From Podochytrium sp. JEL0797 (lineage: Eukaryota > Chytridiomycota > Chytridiomycetes > Chytridiales > Chytriomycetaceae): a DNA stretch of 28,714 bases. A model generated the notes under the pieces. That model saw only the letters and a list, made by a program, of their open reading frames with translations. It did no database searches and was not told where the DNA came from. Below are positions 9,726 to 21,500 of the stretch, piece after piece (within the stretch, counting starts at the first letter, position 1; every line of letters starts with the position of its first letter). The position numbers were made by a program, and so were the translations under genes. The stretch lies in assembly GCA_027596195.1 (NCBI GenBank), contig JADGJG010000236.1, positions 1 to 28,714 of the forward strand, written 5' to 3'.

Positions 9726-10515
9726 AATCAGGATTGCGCCGGAACATGATCCGCCTTCTCCCAAAACCACGTCAAAGCGCTCGAGTTCCGAACGGGGTGT
9801 CCAACGCGATGGCAGGACAGGTGGCGCGTTCGTGAAGGGTCTGTTTCAAGACAATATCGCGAGTGGTTCGGACAGTCCGAAAAGTGCTCTCAGGAGCCTC
9901 GCTTCCACGCAGACTCCCTCTGCCGCAGATTTTGAGAAAATTCCGGGATTTCGTGCCGAGAATCCGCAACAAATTCAACTTCCTCCATCAAAAGTTCAGA
10001 TTCCGAGCGACAGTCCCTTTTCCCCTCAAAGAATGGAAATCGAAGCCGCTGCCGGACTTGAATATGAGTTTGAGCAGTGGTTTTCGAGCACCAAAGAGAC
10101 TGAGCATGAAAAGGAACTCAAGGCCAAACAAAGAGGAGAAGAGAAGGACGAATTGGCGAAAGAGCAACGAAAAAAGGACAAAAAAGCTCAAATCGCAAAA
10201 GACGAGTTGAATGAGCGCGTCAGAGTTCTCTGGTCGAAAGTGCGCAATTGGGTTTTCCGAATGGGCGCAAAGAAGCTTCACGATCGGCTTGTGGAAGGTT
10301 ACAAGCGAGCGCTGGAAGAGGAGGCAAAGACAGATAAAGACCCTCTCATTATAGAAGCGGATCTGCGCCCGGATCCGGATGGATTTGGTTGGACGTGGCT
10401 CTCGAAAGACGACCTGAACGCGAAGATGTTTTTGGAGGAAACTGTGCCTTCGGCAACATCGGCGGCACTTGAACTTATTCTCAGACATTTTGCGGGTGTG
10501 TTCAATGAGGAATGA
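9646..10515 (+). CDS. Coiled-coil protein, or C-terminal part of the preceding gene
   Basis: The open frame gives 289 residues from the ATG at 9646 and is open upstream to at least 9451. Residues 1-130 are Ser/Pro-rich. Residues 147-195 are almost all Lys, Glu, Arg, Asp and Gln and should form a long charged helix or coiled coil. The remainder (WSKVRNWVFRMGAKKLHDRL, then a Trp-containing segment) looks helical. I recognise no family. The first 80 bp overlap the last exon of the preceding gene in another frame, where the other frame has the stronger coding bias. This suggests an unresolved intron, a frameshift, or a start further downstream (the next ATG is at 10033). The stop lies 71 bp before the lipase start. 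Confidence 0.6.
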   Translation: MDPQKLSIPSSGPAFNSSRPSATASHEIRIAPEHDPPSPKTTSKRSSSERGVQRDGRTGGAFVKGLFQDNIASGSDSPKSALRSLASTQTPSAADFEKIPGFRAENPQQIQLPPSKVQIPSDSPFSPQRMEIEAAAGLEYEFEQWFSSTKETEHEKELKAKQRGEEKDELAKEQRKKDKKAQIAKDELNERVRVLWSKVRNWVFRMGAKKLHDRLVEGYKRALEEEAKTDKDPLIIEADLRPDPDGFGWTWLSKDDLNAKMFLEETVPSATSAALELILRHFAGVFNEE

Positions 10516-10586
10516 AGCAAGAGAGCTCGTTTAATGTTTATTGGTGAAAGACGCACGTGGGATTGGGAGATTAAATTTTCACTCTG

Positions 10587-13500
10587 ATGGCCACAACGCA
10601 TTCGTTCGAGTTTGAGCTCAGCGATTCTTCCGAAGATGACGAGTCCTTCTACTCGCTGGCATCGCCTAGCCTGCGCACCGCTGACCAGGAGAGCATGACA
10701 ATGGCTCGATATGAGGCAGCACTCGTGATGCCCAAGCGGTATGACGATGACGAGTCCTCGGTGCTTTCGATCGACGACCACGTCAACAGCCATTTGGAAA
10801 TGCATCCCGTCCTGTTTCAGCCACTGGCAACGGTAAGGAGGTGCTGGTGCTTCTCGGTGTGTTTCTGATCATGTCCAAATCAGGGTGTTTCGGTTCTGTC
10901 GCAAACGGCACGGTGAGTCTCGTTTTCTACGAGCTTGTCTGAATGAATCCATTCAGTATATCTCTGGCAGTCACTGGTGCTGCTGCGGGAGCGGTATTGA
11001 CAACGGCACGATGGTAAGACATCTCGAGCCCCCATAACTGTCCAATTCCTCACACCAATCTCTCAGGTCCACGGCTCTCACTCTTGGGATCGGACGATCC
11101 ATCATTGTTGGGGCATTATCGAGCGCCAGAATCTTTCGCACCAACTCGTCCGAAGAGACAGCCTCTTCGTTGGAGCGGGTGGGCTCGCCTGCTCCCTCGC
11201 ATTCTTCTCTGACACCATGCCTTACCAAACAGATTACGGATTCCACAATCAGAGCAGTGACAGACGCATTCAGTCTTGCGGAGCTCTTCACATACGGGAC
11301 CTGGCACCTCGCGGACTCGAGTGTGAGGCTGAGCTTGCGGGTACGCGAAGAATTTGAAAGGAATTCCAACAACGACTAACGAGAAGAATATGAAAGGCTG
11401 CCACGGAGACTATCCAAATCCTTGACGGCGTGTTCGGAAGCACGGAAACGTCTCGAGCCATCAGTGGTCTCGTGACGCTCATCCAAGACGAAATCCGACG
11501 AAGCATCTTCAACGGTTCGGGAACGAGCTCGGAAGCGACCATCATGGGAGCGCTCGGGAGTATTGTTGTCCTCGGGAGTGTCTCCAAAGCTTTGACTGCT
11601 TTTGCATGCCTGCAAGCCGCGACTTATCAACGCAGTTTGAGAGAGCGTCGGAAAGTCGAGACTGTATTCGACGGAGTCGTTCACAAGGGAGGGGAGGAGG
11701 GGGATGTGAGCGTGAGATGGCATCGCGAGAAAGTTAGCTTTGACGGCGGAATGACGAAAATCCAAATGAGTGAGTTGGGTTTGCGACAAAAGACGTCGAG
11801 GCTGGGTCTCCAACGTCCTCTGCTTGAATCTCACGTGGAGGAAGACGACGGAATCGTCACGTTGGATGACGCGAAAGTGTTGGTTCAAAAAACTCACCTT
11901 CAAGGAGCGAATGTGGAGGTGTTGGAGACAGCGGATTCGTTCAGGATTGCAGCATCGAAACAGTCGGCGTCTCTGCCGGAGGGCCTTGTCAATGTGACTG
12001 CGGATGGGAAGTTGAGCGGGGACAAGGCGTTCTTGGACCGAGTGTCGCGGGATTTCAGTGGGAGGGACATGCAGGGACTTTTGACGGATTTTGAGCGCAA
12101 TTCCTTGGGCATTGGATCCACTCCGATGGAGGAAGCTGAGCCAGCGGAAGAAAAATCCAAGGGAAAGGCTTGGACGTTTTTCAGGGGGTTGTATTCTTCC
12201 CAGGGGGCCCAGGAGAAAGGAAAGGAGAAAGAGCCAAAAGCGGAACCGTCTTATTCCAAATCCGCGAAAACTGTTCGAAAGCGGCAGAGTGTCGTGACAA
12301 TGATCGAGGAGGTAATCGCCCGCTTCCCTTTCTCCTCTTCCGTTATGCTCATCTAAGCAATCGAAAATAGACGAGGAGTGCCCAACAGTCTGCTGATGGA
12401 TCCCATGTCGAGCGCTTTGGTTTCCGCCTCTTCAACAATCAAATGAAGAAGTCCGAAAACGCGACATTCACGAACAGCAATTTATTCCCAAACGACGGCT
12501 ACAACTACAAACAATACCCCCTTCCGCATTTGCTGCGCAATCTCGAGCGCTACTGCCGGTTTTCTTCCGCATCGTATGGTAATGCGCTTTTGATGCCGCT
12601 TTTCACCCGCCCCGTTCATTCCTGATTCATTTCAACGTTAGGTGCGGATTTCATGAAACTGATGGGAGTGGGCAATTTGCGCGACATTCAAACCACCGAC
12701 GAGACGATCCACGCGAACCATTTTGCCTTCTCCATCCATGCCGGAATTCCCGTCAATGACATCATTCTCTCGTCTTACACCGACCCCATTTTGACGTCCG
12801 GCGTCACAACCTCGAAACCTCTCATGGACGCTGTGATTCATTACGTTACATTGGACCGCGTCGCCAACGTCGTCGTTGTGGCACTTCGAGGAACGCTCGC
12901 TCTCAACGACATCTTGACGGATCTCAAATTCGATTACGCCGATTTCATGGGTCACAAAGTCCACAGCGGGATGCTGCGAAGCGCGAGTTTAATGTACCGA
13001 AAGGGCGCAGCGGTGCGGGAAGCCGTGCGACAAGCGTTGGAAGAGAATCCATCATACGGCTTGGTTGTGACTGGCCACTCTCTTGGCGCCGGTGTCGCCG
13101 CTCTTTTGGCTCTGAGGTGGTCTTGTCGAACAACCGAGCTGGGGATTAGCCCAAAGTCACCATTTTACCCACCAACGCCGTTTGTAACATCTGGGCGCGG
13201 CGGATTCCCACGCGGCCGCCCAATCCACTGTTTCGCGTATGGATCCCCCTGCGTCGTCTCCCTCGACTTTAGCGTTTCAGCCAAAGGACTCGTGTCGACG
13301 CTCGTGAATGGAGACGACATTGTTCCAACGCTATCTGTGGGTCTGGTGAGGGATTTGAAAGCCGTCACGATGCGGTTGTTGGATTCGCAGAACCGTGGAC
13401 TCAGTGAAAAGATTATTTGGCGGTCATTGGGATTTCATGGGCGAGGGAGCGGGGCGACCAGCAGTGCGGAGGAGGATGATTTTTTTTGGAACGTCTTGTC

Positions 13501-13820
13501 GCAGTTGAGGGGGACGATGCAAAACGAGAGACTTTTCGTGGCTGGGAACGCGTACTGGATGGTGTCTTCTGAGACAGGTGATGACGTGATGCGACCACCG
13601 TCGTGTACTTATTATTCTACTTTATTTTCTAGTCACGACGGATTCGGTTTCACATCAGAAGAAGTCGACCTGGCATGTGACGTTGGAACGCGTCGACGAT
13701 GTTCGAGAAATGAGTCAAGAGCCGCGTTTTTCTTCTCGATTGATATCAGACCACTTCCCGACAAATTATGAACAGACATTGGGTGCTTTGATTGAAGCCG
13801 CGTTTGGAAGCGCGAAATAG
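10587..13820 (+). CDS. sn-1-specific diacylglycerol-lipase-like protein (class 3 lipase)
   Basis: The enzyme would hydrolyse the sn-1 acyl chain of diacylglycerol to give monoacylglycerol at a membrane. Exons are 10587-10832, 10884-10912, 10957-11013, 11067-11340, 11397-12311, 12371-12578, 12642-13577 and 13633-13820, giving 950 residues. An acidic N-terminus is followed by hydrophobic segments (about 88-125 and a second in exon 5) that can anchor it in a membrane. FGSTETSRAISGLVTLIQDE resembles a conserved region of fungal members. The alpha/beta-hydrolase core has VVVALRGTLALNDILTDL. The nucleophile Ser (about 723) sits in TGHSLGAG, the Asp (about 802) in NGDDIVP and the His (about 929) in ISDHFPTNYE, so the triad is complete. 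Residues of exon 5 after the hydrophobic part look like a regulatory, disordered insert. Confidence 0.9.
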
Positions 13821-14357
13821 AATGAAAAAACGCGATAAGCTTTTCAGTTCTTCATTTCGTTCCTTTCAAATGCTTTTCAGTTCAGACCAGGGGGTAAAAC
13901 GGTGACAGGCTGTTTTGTTTGGTGGGCCAGTCCCGCTTAGCCGCCCAATTTTCGTTCCGCAGCACAACAGACATAAAAATCTGTGATTTTCCGCGTCCTT
14001 TTTTTCCTTCCACCAAACAACTTTGTCACGAAAGGTGCGTAATTCACCGCCCCACTTGCACCCACGCATATCTGCACAACCGATCGCAAACATTACCTGC
14101 ATGGACAACCGTCTAGTTTTGCGCTGCCCTGCTGCGATTGGATTCTTTTCGGATGCTTTGACGGCCGAGGCGGGTAAAACGGATCGCTTCCTCATGGGCC
14201 CGCAATGCATCAGCTTACGAGTCCATCTGTTCCAGCGTTGCAGCGACAGCATATTCGAGCATGTTGTATGCGAGCGCCGCGTTGACACTCCCCTCATTTT
14301 CGCTGTCAAAACAAATTTCGCTGACAAAACCACCACACCAAACACGAAACTAGATCT
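13821..14357. other. Intergenic region upstream of the secreted repeat protein
   Basis: About 537 bp without a supported gene. It should hold the 3' end of the lipase transcript and the promoter of the secreted protein. A 12-bp direct repeat GCTTTTCAGTTC occurs at 13839-13850 and 13872-13883. Open frames on both strands (159 residues on -, 116 on +) lack the wobble bias of real exons here. Confidence 0.5.
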
Positions 14358-17300
14358 ATGCGCTCCTTCGTGATTCTGTCAGTCGGGGCCATTCTGGCTC
14401 ACGCTATAACGTACCCCTCAGCATGTAGTTCACCAAACGGAATTGCATGCAGAGACAACAACTCCTTCTACTCGTGTTCCGCCGGAGGTTTGTGTCTGTT
14501 CGATTTTTTTGTCGTTCGCGAATTCTCATTTCGATTTTGAACAGTTCCTGTCAATGTTGCTCAGCAATGTACCGCCTACGGAAGCAGTGTTAGCCTTTAC
14601 TGCTGCCCCGGACAGGCTGGATGCGGCCTTGACTCCACATGTGGCAACACTTACGCCCCAGGCGGATCCACTCCTTCTGTACCGGTCACGCCGCCGGTCA
14701 CGCCGCCAACGGTACCCACTTACGGCACCAACACCAACGGCTACTACCCAACCGCGTGTTCAACTGCAAGCAACAACTACCTCGGGTTAACCTGCCTCGA
14801 CTCGAACAGATTCTCGTTCTGCGCCAACGGAGGTATTCGCTTTATTCACCTTTTCCCGACTCGTGACTAAATTCTGTCGTCCAACAGCCGTCATCTCCAC
14901 CGGCGCACTCAACATTCAAAATGTCGCCCCCGGTACTTACTGCTGTGGAGGGTCAGTTGGTTTCAGCAGCGACCCAACCTGTGGTGGACACGCAAGCTAC
15001 TACGGAGGAGTTGCGCCAGTTGCGCCCCCCACAACCCCACCTTACGGCGGCAGTGCTCCAGTTCCTTCTGCCTCGTCAGTTCCGGTTGCACCTGTTGTCC
15101 CGACCAACCCTTACTACCCTTCCGTTCCGGGCTCCTACTTCCCTACTACCTGCTCGACTCCATACGGCAACAGTGCCGGCATGTCTTGCATCAACTCCCA
15201 GCAGTTTTACCTCTGTTCCAACGGATCTCCATTGACCTCTGCCGCACAGAGCATCCAATCTTGTGGTGCTAACACCTACTGCTGCGCTGGTCAGACTGCG
15301 TGTGGCTCCGACCCAACTTGCGGTGGTCATGTTGGATACATTGGAGGTGGTGCCGCCGGTGGTATGTACACGCCCAACGCTACCCCATACGCCAACACTG
15401 GATCTTGTGCTGGAAAGGCGTCTGGAACTATTGCTTGTGTGAATGATGTTCAGTTTGGAGTTTGTACCAACGGAGGTAAATTCTTTGATTTCCCCTTTTC
15501 CTCATCTCATTCTAAACTTCGATTTGTTTTCTTTCACAGCCATGGCTGCCGGAGGTTACCAAACTTGTGCCACCCAGGGTCTTAAATGTTGCGAGTACAC
15601 CAACGGATGCAGCTGGACTTCATGCAGCTCTTTGGGCTCCATCTATCAACCTGTTCCGTCTGCCTCCGCTGTGGCTCCTGTGCCCAGCGGTGGTGCTTAC
15701 GTCCCCCCAACCCCGCCAACCAACCCCTACGTTCCCGCGAACCGCGTCCCTGGCGTCTACTACCCCAACACTGGTACTTGCAACGGTGCCGCTGATGGAA
15801 AAATTGTCTGTCTCACCGACAACACATTCGGTGTTTGTGCTGGCGGTGCTATTGCTGCTGGTGTCCCTCAAACGTGTGGTTCTGGTCTCCACTGCTGTGA
15901 ATACAACAACCAGTGCACCTACACCTCGTGCATGGCCAGCGGAGGTTCTTACACTCCTCCTACCACCCCAGTGACCCCACCAGTTACCCCACCAGTGACC
16001 CCCGGATACACGCCAACTGGAAACTCCAACGCTGGAAACACGGGATCGTGCTCCGGAAAGCTCGACAACCACATTGCTTGTGTCAACGGAACCTCGTTCG
16101 GAGTCTGCTCTGGTCAGGCCTTCGCTTATGGTCTCCAGAACTGCCAAGTTGGTCAAGTCTGTTGCGAGGGCTTGAACGCCTGCACGTACGCTGGTTGCTC
16201 TGGAACTGGAGTCTACAACCCAACGACTCCGACCAACCCATCCGTGCCCAACTACGGAGGATCCACCCCGGCTGGAAACACTGGTTCCTGCTCTGGAAAG
16301 GTCAACGGCCAGCTTGCGTGCTTGCCCAACAACAACTTTGGAATCTGCTACAACAGCGCCTTCTCGACCACCCAGCTCCAATCGTGCCCGGCTGGTTTAG
16401 TGTGTTGTGAGAACATGGGTCGTTGCGACTACAACTGTGGTTCCACTGCTCCAGTTACCCCTCCAGTTACCCTCCCGTATGTGCCCCCGACCTCGTGCGC
16501 CAACGTCCCGGACAACTACATTACTTGTGCCTCCTCCACCACGTTCAACATTTGCTCCAACGGTCTTGCTGCTTACGGAACCCAATCTTGCCCGGCCGGC
16601 TTGACGTGCTGCGCCAACTTGAACCGCTGCGACACCACATGCACTGCTTACAGCCCCGCCAGTAACGTTTGCAGCGGAAAGGCCAACAACTACGTGTACG
16701 CCACTTCCACCACTACTTTCAACTACTGCATGTACGGAGCCCCAGTTCAAGCCGCCTGCCAGTCTTGCTTGACTGGAACCGTCTTCTGTGAGAACCTCCA
16801 ACGTTGCGACTGGCCCGGTTGCTCAGGCACTCCTTCCCCCGTTTACACGACCAGCTACACGCCCAGCCTCCCAACCACCACTTACGCTCCAAGCTGTGCT
16901 GGTGTCCCCAACGGCCGAATCACTTGTGTCGACTCCAAGAACTTCTGGGTTTGCCAGAATGGTCAGGCCGCCATGCTTGGAGGCTCCCCGGCTGTTCAAT
17001 CCTGCCCCAACGACGGAACCATGTGTTGCCAGAACCTGAACGCTTGTGGATGGCCCGGATGCACGCTTGCTGGACTCCCAACTGCTCCCGGCGTCGTTGT
17101 CCCGCCCATCTTCACGAACGGACCCAGCCCGGACTACTGTGACGAGCAATCGCACGACTACGACCACATGGGCAAATTCTGTGTCGGTACGCGTTCCAAC
17201 ATGTGGTGCAAGGGCGGCGAGCTCTCGCGCATCAACTTTTGCCCAAGTGACCAGATTTGTTGCGAGCAGACTGGAGAATGTGGATCTGGATCCGCGTCGT

Positions 17301-17887
17301 GTGCTGTCCCCAAGAGCATTCCCACGCGTACGGCTGGATGCATGGGAACGCTCAACTCGTGTCAAGATTTGGCGGATGGTGCGCGTGTTTGTACGGCGGC
17401 CTCTGCCTTCTCTTACTGTATCGACCAGAGCGTGTTTGCCCCGCTCAACCAGGCGTGCCCGCACGGAAAGGTGTGCTGCCCGTTGCTTGGAGGACGTTGC
17501 GAGGAGGACTGTAACTACCCGTCGACTCCCGTCGGACACTGTGACGACCAACCCGATGGTGCCACCGTGTGCAGTGGATACCACTCGTACAAGATTTGCC
17601 ACAACTCTGGATGTCTCGGAACGTTTGACTGTGTTGGAAGCGACATGGTTTGCTGCCCTGGAACCGGTGCCTGTGTGAAGCAAGGTGCTTGTGACTCGAC
17701 GCAGTTCTTCCCGTTGGCGGACCCCGAATGTTATGGAATGCTGAACAAGCGTGTGTGCTCTGCGGACAAGACGAAGGTGCACATTTGTCTCCAGGGTCAC
17801 ATTGTTGCCACGTTCCCAGTTGCATCGACATACAACTTTGGATGTGACAATGACGCCATTACACCCGACAACTCTTTGTACAACTAG
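14358..17887 (+). CDS. Secreted Cys-rich repeat protein
   Basis: Exons are 14358-14487, 14545-14832, 14888-15475 and 15540-17887, giving 1117 residues. Residues 1-17 form a signal peptide (hydrophobic core, then AHA before the likely cut), so the product is secreted or goes to the cell wall. The rest is 13 complete repeats plus a truncated one. Each is about 50 residues with eight Cys: C1 (CSGK), C2 (IAC), C3 (FGVC), C4 (QxC), the C5C6 pair, C7 and C8. Linkers are rich in Pro, Thr, Val, Tyr and Gly, for example TPPVTPPVTP, and could be O-glycosylated. All three introns are phase 1 and follow a Gly-rich NGG/AGG stretch inside a repeat; later repeats lack introns. Codon use is strongly biased (C-ending codons, GGA for Gly), suggesting high expression. 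The fold may be a wall- or chitin-binding module, but I do not recognise the family. Confidence 0.9.
14424..17860 (+). repeat. Array of 13 complete and one partial eight-Cys repeats
   Basis: The CC pair is followed at fixed distance by C7 and C8 in nearly every unit, for example CCEYTNGCSWTSC, CCEGLNACTYAGC and CCENMGRCDYNC. The last unit ends after C3, with one more Cys near the C-terminus. Repeats 1-3 share a variant ending (DSTC or DPTC, then G) and so form a subgroup. Confidence 0.85.
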
Positions 17888-18561
17888 ACTGGGGTTTAGT
17901 CGCCGTATTTATTTTTTGTATTATTCTTTCTGTTGTTTATTTTCCCGTCGACATCCCCCCTTGTTTGTTTTTTCTTTGCTCCCCTCCTGCCTCTCCCTTG
18001 TTTCCATTGTGCTACTTCTGGGATGATGGCAACCCCTGTTATGAGTCGAGTTTGGGGTTTTGAAGCTGCATTCTTTTTTTGTGCGCTCTTGGAGTTTGGG
18101 TTTGCTGGTTGTATTATGGACTTTCCTCTTTTTGGGCTTGCCTCTTGTAGGCGCCGTGTTGCTGTTGTTGTATGATATTTTTTTTCATCCCCTTCTTTGT
18201 TTTTTGGGTTGATGCCGTGAATATTTATTTTTTACTTCTTCTGTAGAGGAGGGGTGTGAAGGAAATAAACTTGGGAATGTCTTGACCAGTTTTGGATTTT
18301 ATTTTGCGATTTCTCGACTGGAAAGCAGGAAGATCCATAAAACTCCGAATGCTCGCCGATTTGGTTTTCTTGAAGGAAAACCAGCAGCGAGTTTTGCAAG
18401 CTTTTTGCTCGGGAATGGAGTGTCCGGTTCTGTGGCAGAACGTCGCGTATACCACGATGATACACAATTCTCTTCACTGGCCCAACCCAATCTTCAACAT
18501 GGAGTTTTATAATCGAAAATAAACAAGTGAAATTAAAAAAAGGGATTCTCGCGCACAAGCA
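17888..18561. other. Convergent intergenic region
   Basis: These 674 bp separate the stops of the secreted protein (+) and SIN3 (-). The first 350 bp are T-rich, as expected for a 3' untranslated region. A small open frame on + (18292-18522, 76 residues, starting MDFILRFLDWKAGRS) has a protein-like composition, but I recognise no relative and cannot call it a gene. An AATAAA lies near 18260. Confidence 0.4.
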
Positions 18562-21500
18562 TCACTTCATTTCGACGTCCCCCACATCCGCCTCCACCTT
18601 ACCCTCCCCTCCAACACCACCAATCACCTTTTCCACCAACACCCACTCCGCCTCATCCTCCTTAATCACAACCCCCCTCTGCGCAAACCACGCATCAAAC
18701 CGCTTCCCCCGTGCCTCATTCTCAACCCGTCTCTTTCCCATATCCCAACCAACCCGCCGCAACTTGCTCAACGCGTCCACATCGCCACCAGTCGCTCTCA
18801 CAACTTTACGTCTCGCAAAATAATCCTCCGTATCCTCCACAAAATACATCTTGTACGTGTTCAAACAAATCTTGAGTTCCAACCCGCTGCGCGTTTCCAC
18901 AACGTCTCCCAGTAACGGACCGAGGGGGACTTTGACGGGGAGGTTGCGTCGCAGGAAGGGTTCACATCCTTGCACGGACACTGGCACGCCAGAGGAGGAG
19001 GAAGCGCGTTGGGCTTCCAAGAGTTGACCGCGACGTTGGAGGAGCACGCCACCGGCTCCAGGGTGTCCCGGTGCAGCGGCGGAAAGTTGAATGAATTGGT
19101 CCACGTAGACGGACCATTTTTCTTCGATGGAGGAGCCTTCGTGGATGACGGGGTCGTCTTTGTTGATCAACTGGAACGTGAGGATTTTGGGGTTCACGTG
19201 CTGCGATTCCAGTATGTTTGGCCGTCAGAAAATTCCTCAATCCAAAAAACACAGAAAAACTCACATATTCCAACCGATACAACGCATCCTCCTCCACAAC
19301 CCGCTCCGCATTCAACCGATACACACTCTCCTGCCTCAAACTACTCCCACTCTTGTCCCGATCCCGGAAATACAACTCCACCAAATCCATACAAACAGCA
19401 TCCCCAATCACACTCTGAATCTGCTTCACAATCGCCGCAACGAGTTTATCAATCGTGTAACTGAGGTACGCTGACGTGCCGAATAGGCCGCGGAGGCGGT
19501 CTTCGAATTCCGTGGATTCGATTTGAGAGGCGAAGAGGGCGTGGCAGGAAGTCAGGAAGTCGGTGTATCGGTTCGTTTTGGGTTGCACGGTTTCGAGGGC
19601 GTCCGGGGTTTGGAGGCCGAGGGAGACGGCGATGGGGTTGATGATGCTCGTGTGGTGGGGTGGGGTCTTTTGGAAGCGGTCGGAGAGTTCCTTCATTTTT
19701 CTCAAGCGCGAGCAGAGAATCTGTGGAAACAAAAAAACAAGTCAGCACCCCACCTCACCACCAAGCACCCCCAACCCATACCTCATACAACCGGAAAAAC
19801 GCATAAAACGTCGTATTCGCAAAGAACGGATACATCTCCCGCCTCGGCACCCCCCTCCCATGCGTCATGGTAATCCTCCCACTCACACTCTCCCCACCAT
19901 CACTCATCCCATCCACATCCATCATCCCCCCACCGCCATTCCCGGCCGCCAAGAACCCTGAATTCCCACCCCCACCAAACGCAGCCGCCTGCTTCAACAA
20001 CACTTCCTTCCGCAACGTCTGCATCGACTTGTGTTGTCCACCACTCGGGCCGGCACTGCCCCCACCATTCGAATACGCACTCGCTGAATCCTCTACATCC
20101 CCAGCACTACTCACACTCACGGAATCATCCTCCCCCCCACCAGTACTCACACCTCCTTCCAACACACTCTCGTCATCCGGAACCCCCGCTTCACCCACAA
20201 CAACCCCATCCAAAAAGAATACCCTCTCCAAGAAATTATTCAAAAACTCCCCAATGCGTTCCTCCTCCCCCGTCGAAATCGCCCCAGTAACCGCAACCTG
20301 ACTCATCACCAACTTCCTCGCATCCCGGAACACCTCCGCATCAGGAACCCCGAAATCCATTTGATGCCGCGTATACGCACTACTCGTCAAAACCCCGCCA
20401 CCCGCGGTGCTATGGAACCCGTAATGCGAGGAAACCTGGTGATTGCGTTTACGGTCCAGTTGCTCACGGTACAGCATTTCGATTTCGGTCGTGAGGGATT
20501 TGAGGGTCAGGTTGCGACGGTCCGTGGCTTTGAAGTTGATGCCTTGGTGGTCGAGCGCTTTGTGGTAGTTTTTGAGGTCGACTTCGCGCCAGACTTTGTT
20601 CCATTCGCGCTTTTGAAATTGGGGAAAAACGGGAGGGTGAGTTCTTGATTTCGTTTTGCCAAACAAAAAGAAGGGAGAGTTGGGTTTTCCTTACCTGGCA
20701 CCGTTTCCACTCTTCGTCCTTCTGCTTCAACCGCTTCAACACAACCGGAATCGCAACCCCAGGGTTATTATGCAACGCATCAATCACTTCCAACCCTTTT
20801 TCCGTGTCGTAAATCTTTTTGATGACGCGTTGATAGATCGTTTTGGAAGTACCTGCGTCCAAACAACATCGCGAAATCAGAAACCCATCCACAAATCAAG
20901 CATCCAAAAAAAACAGACTCACCACCCAACCCAGGCAACAACCGAAACCCCGCCCGCTCCTCAACCCCCATCGTCTGAATCCGCCGATAAATCGGTTCCA
21001 GCAACGCAATCGTGTGCAAATTCGCTTCAATATTCATGTCAAACTCGTACCGCTCCTCTTCGCACTTGTGCAACGCTTCCTCATACACCGTCTTCTTGTG
21101 CGCAATGAATCCCGTTTCGGAAATGTATTCGGGTTGCGAGATCCAGTCGTCGTTGAGGACTTCGCGGGCGATGGCGTCGCGGCCGGAACAGATGGAGCGG
21201 GGGTACTGCGCGGGGGAAAGGGGGGGTGAGCTTCGTTCGCCCCACACGAGAACAAGAGAAACATACGCTGTCAGGAAGTTGGCGATAACTGTTTCCACTC
21301 TTGCGACACGTGCGTGGGTCAAATTCGGGTCTCGGCGCCGGGTAATTGTCTAGCCAAGCCAATAAACAAACATCAACCAACACGCACCAAACTACAAAAA
21401 AAGGCAACAAAAATCACTCACAAACAACCTGCTCCTCCTCATACTTCACAAACTTTTTAAACCACTGGAACAAATCCGGCGACTTCTGCAAAAACGGCTC

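Noticed and set aside
13866..14345. 159-residue open frame on - in the gap before the secreted gene
   Set aside because: Codon use lacks the wobble bias seen in all confident exons, and no motif is visible.
16823..17800. Open frame of 325 residues on the - strand inside the secreted repeat gene (also 15620-16381, 253 residues)
   Set aside because: They arise because the + gene avoids certain codons so strongly that the antisense frame stays open. Composition is Arg/Ser/Thr/Val noise and there are no motifs, while the + frame has a signal peptide and regular Cys repeats.
18292..18522. 76-residue open frame on + between the secreted gene and SIN3
   Set aside because: Composition is protein-like, but it is short, has no recognised relative and overlaps open frames on the other strand; kept only as a note in the gap entry.
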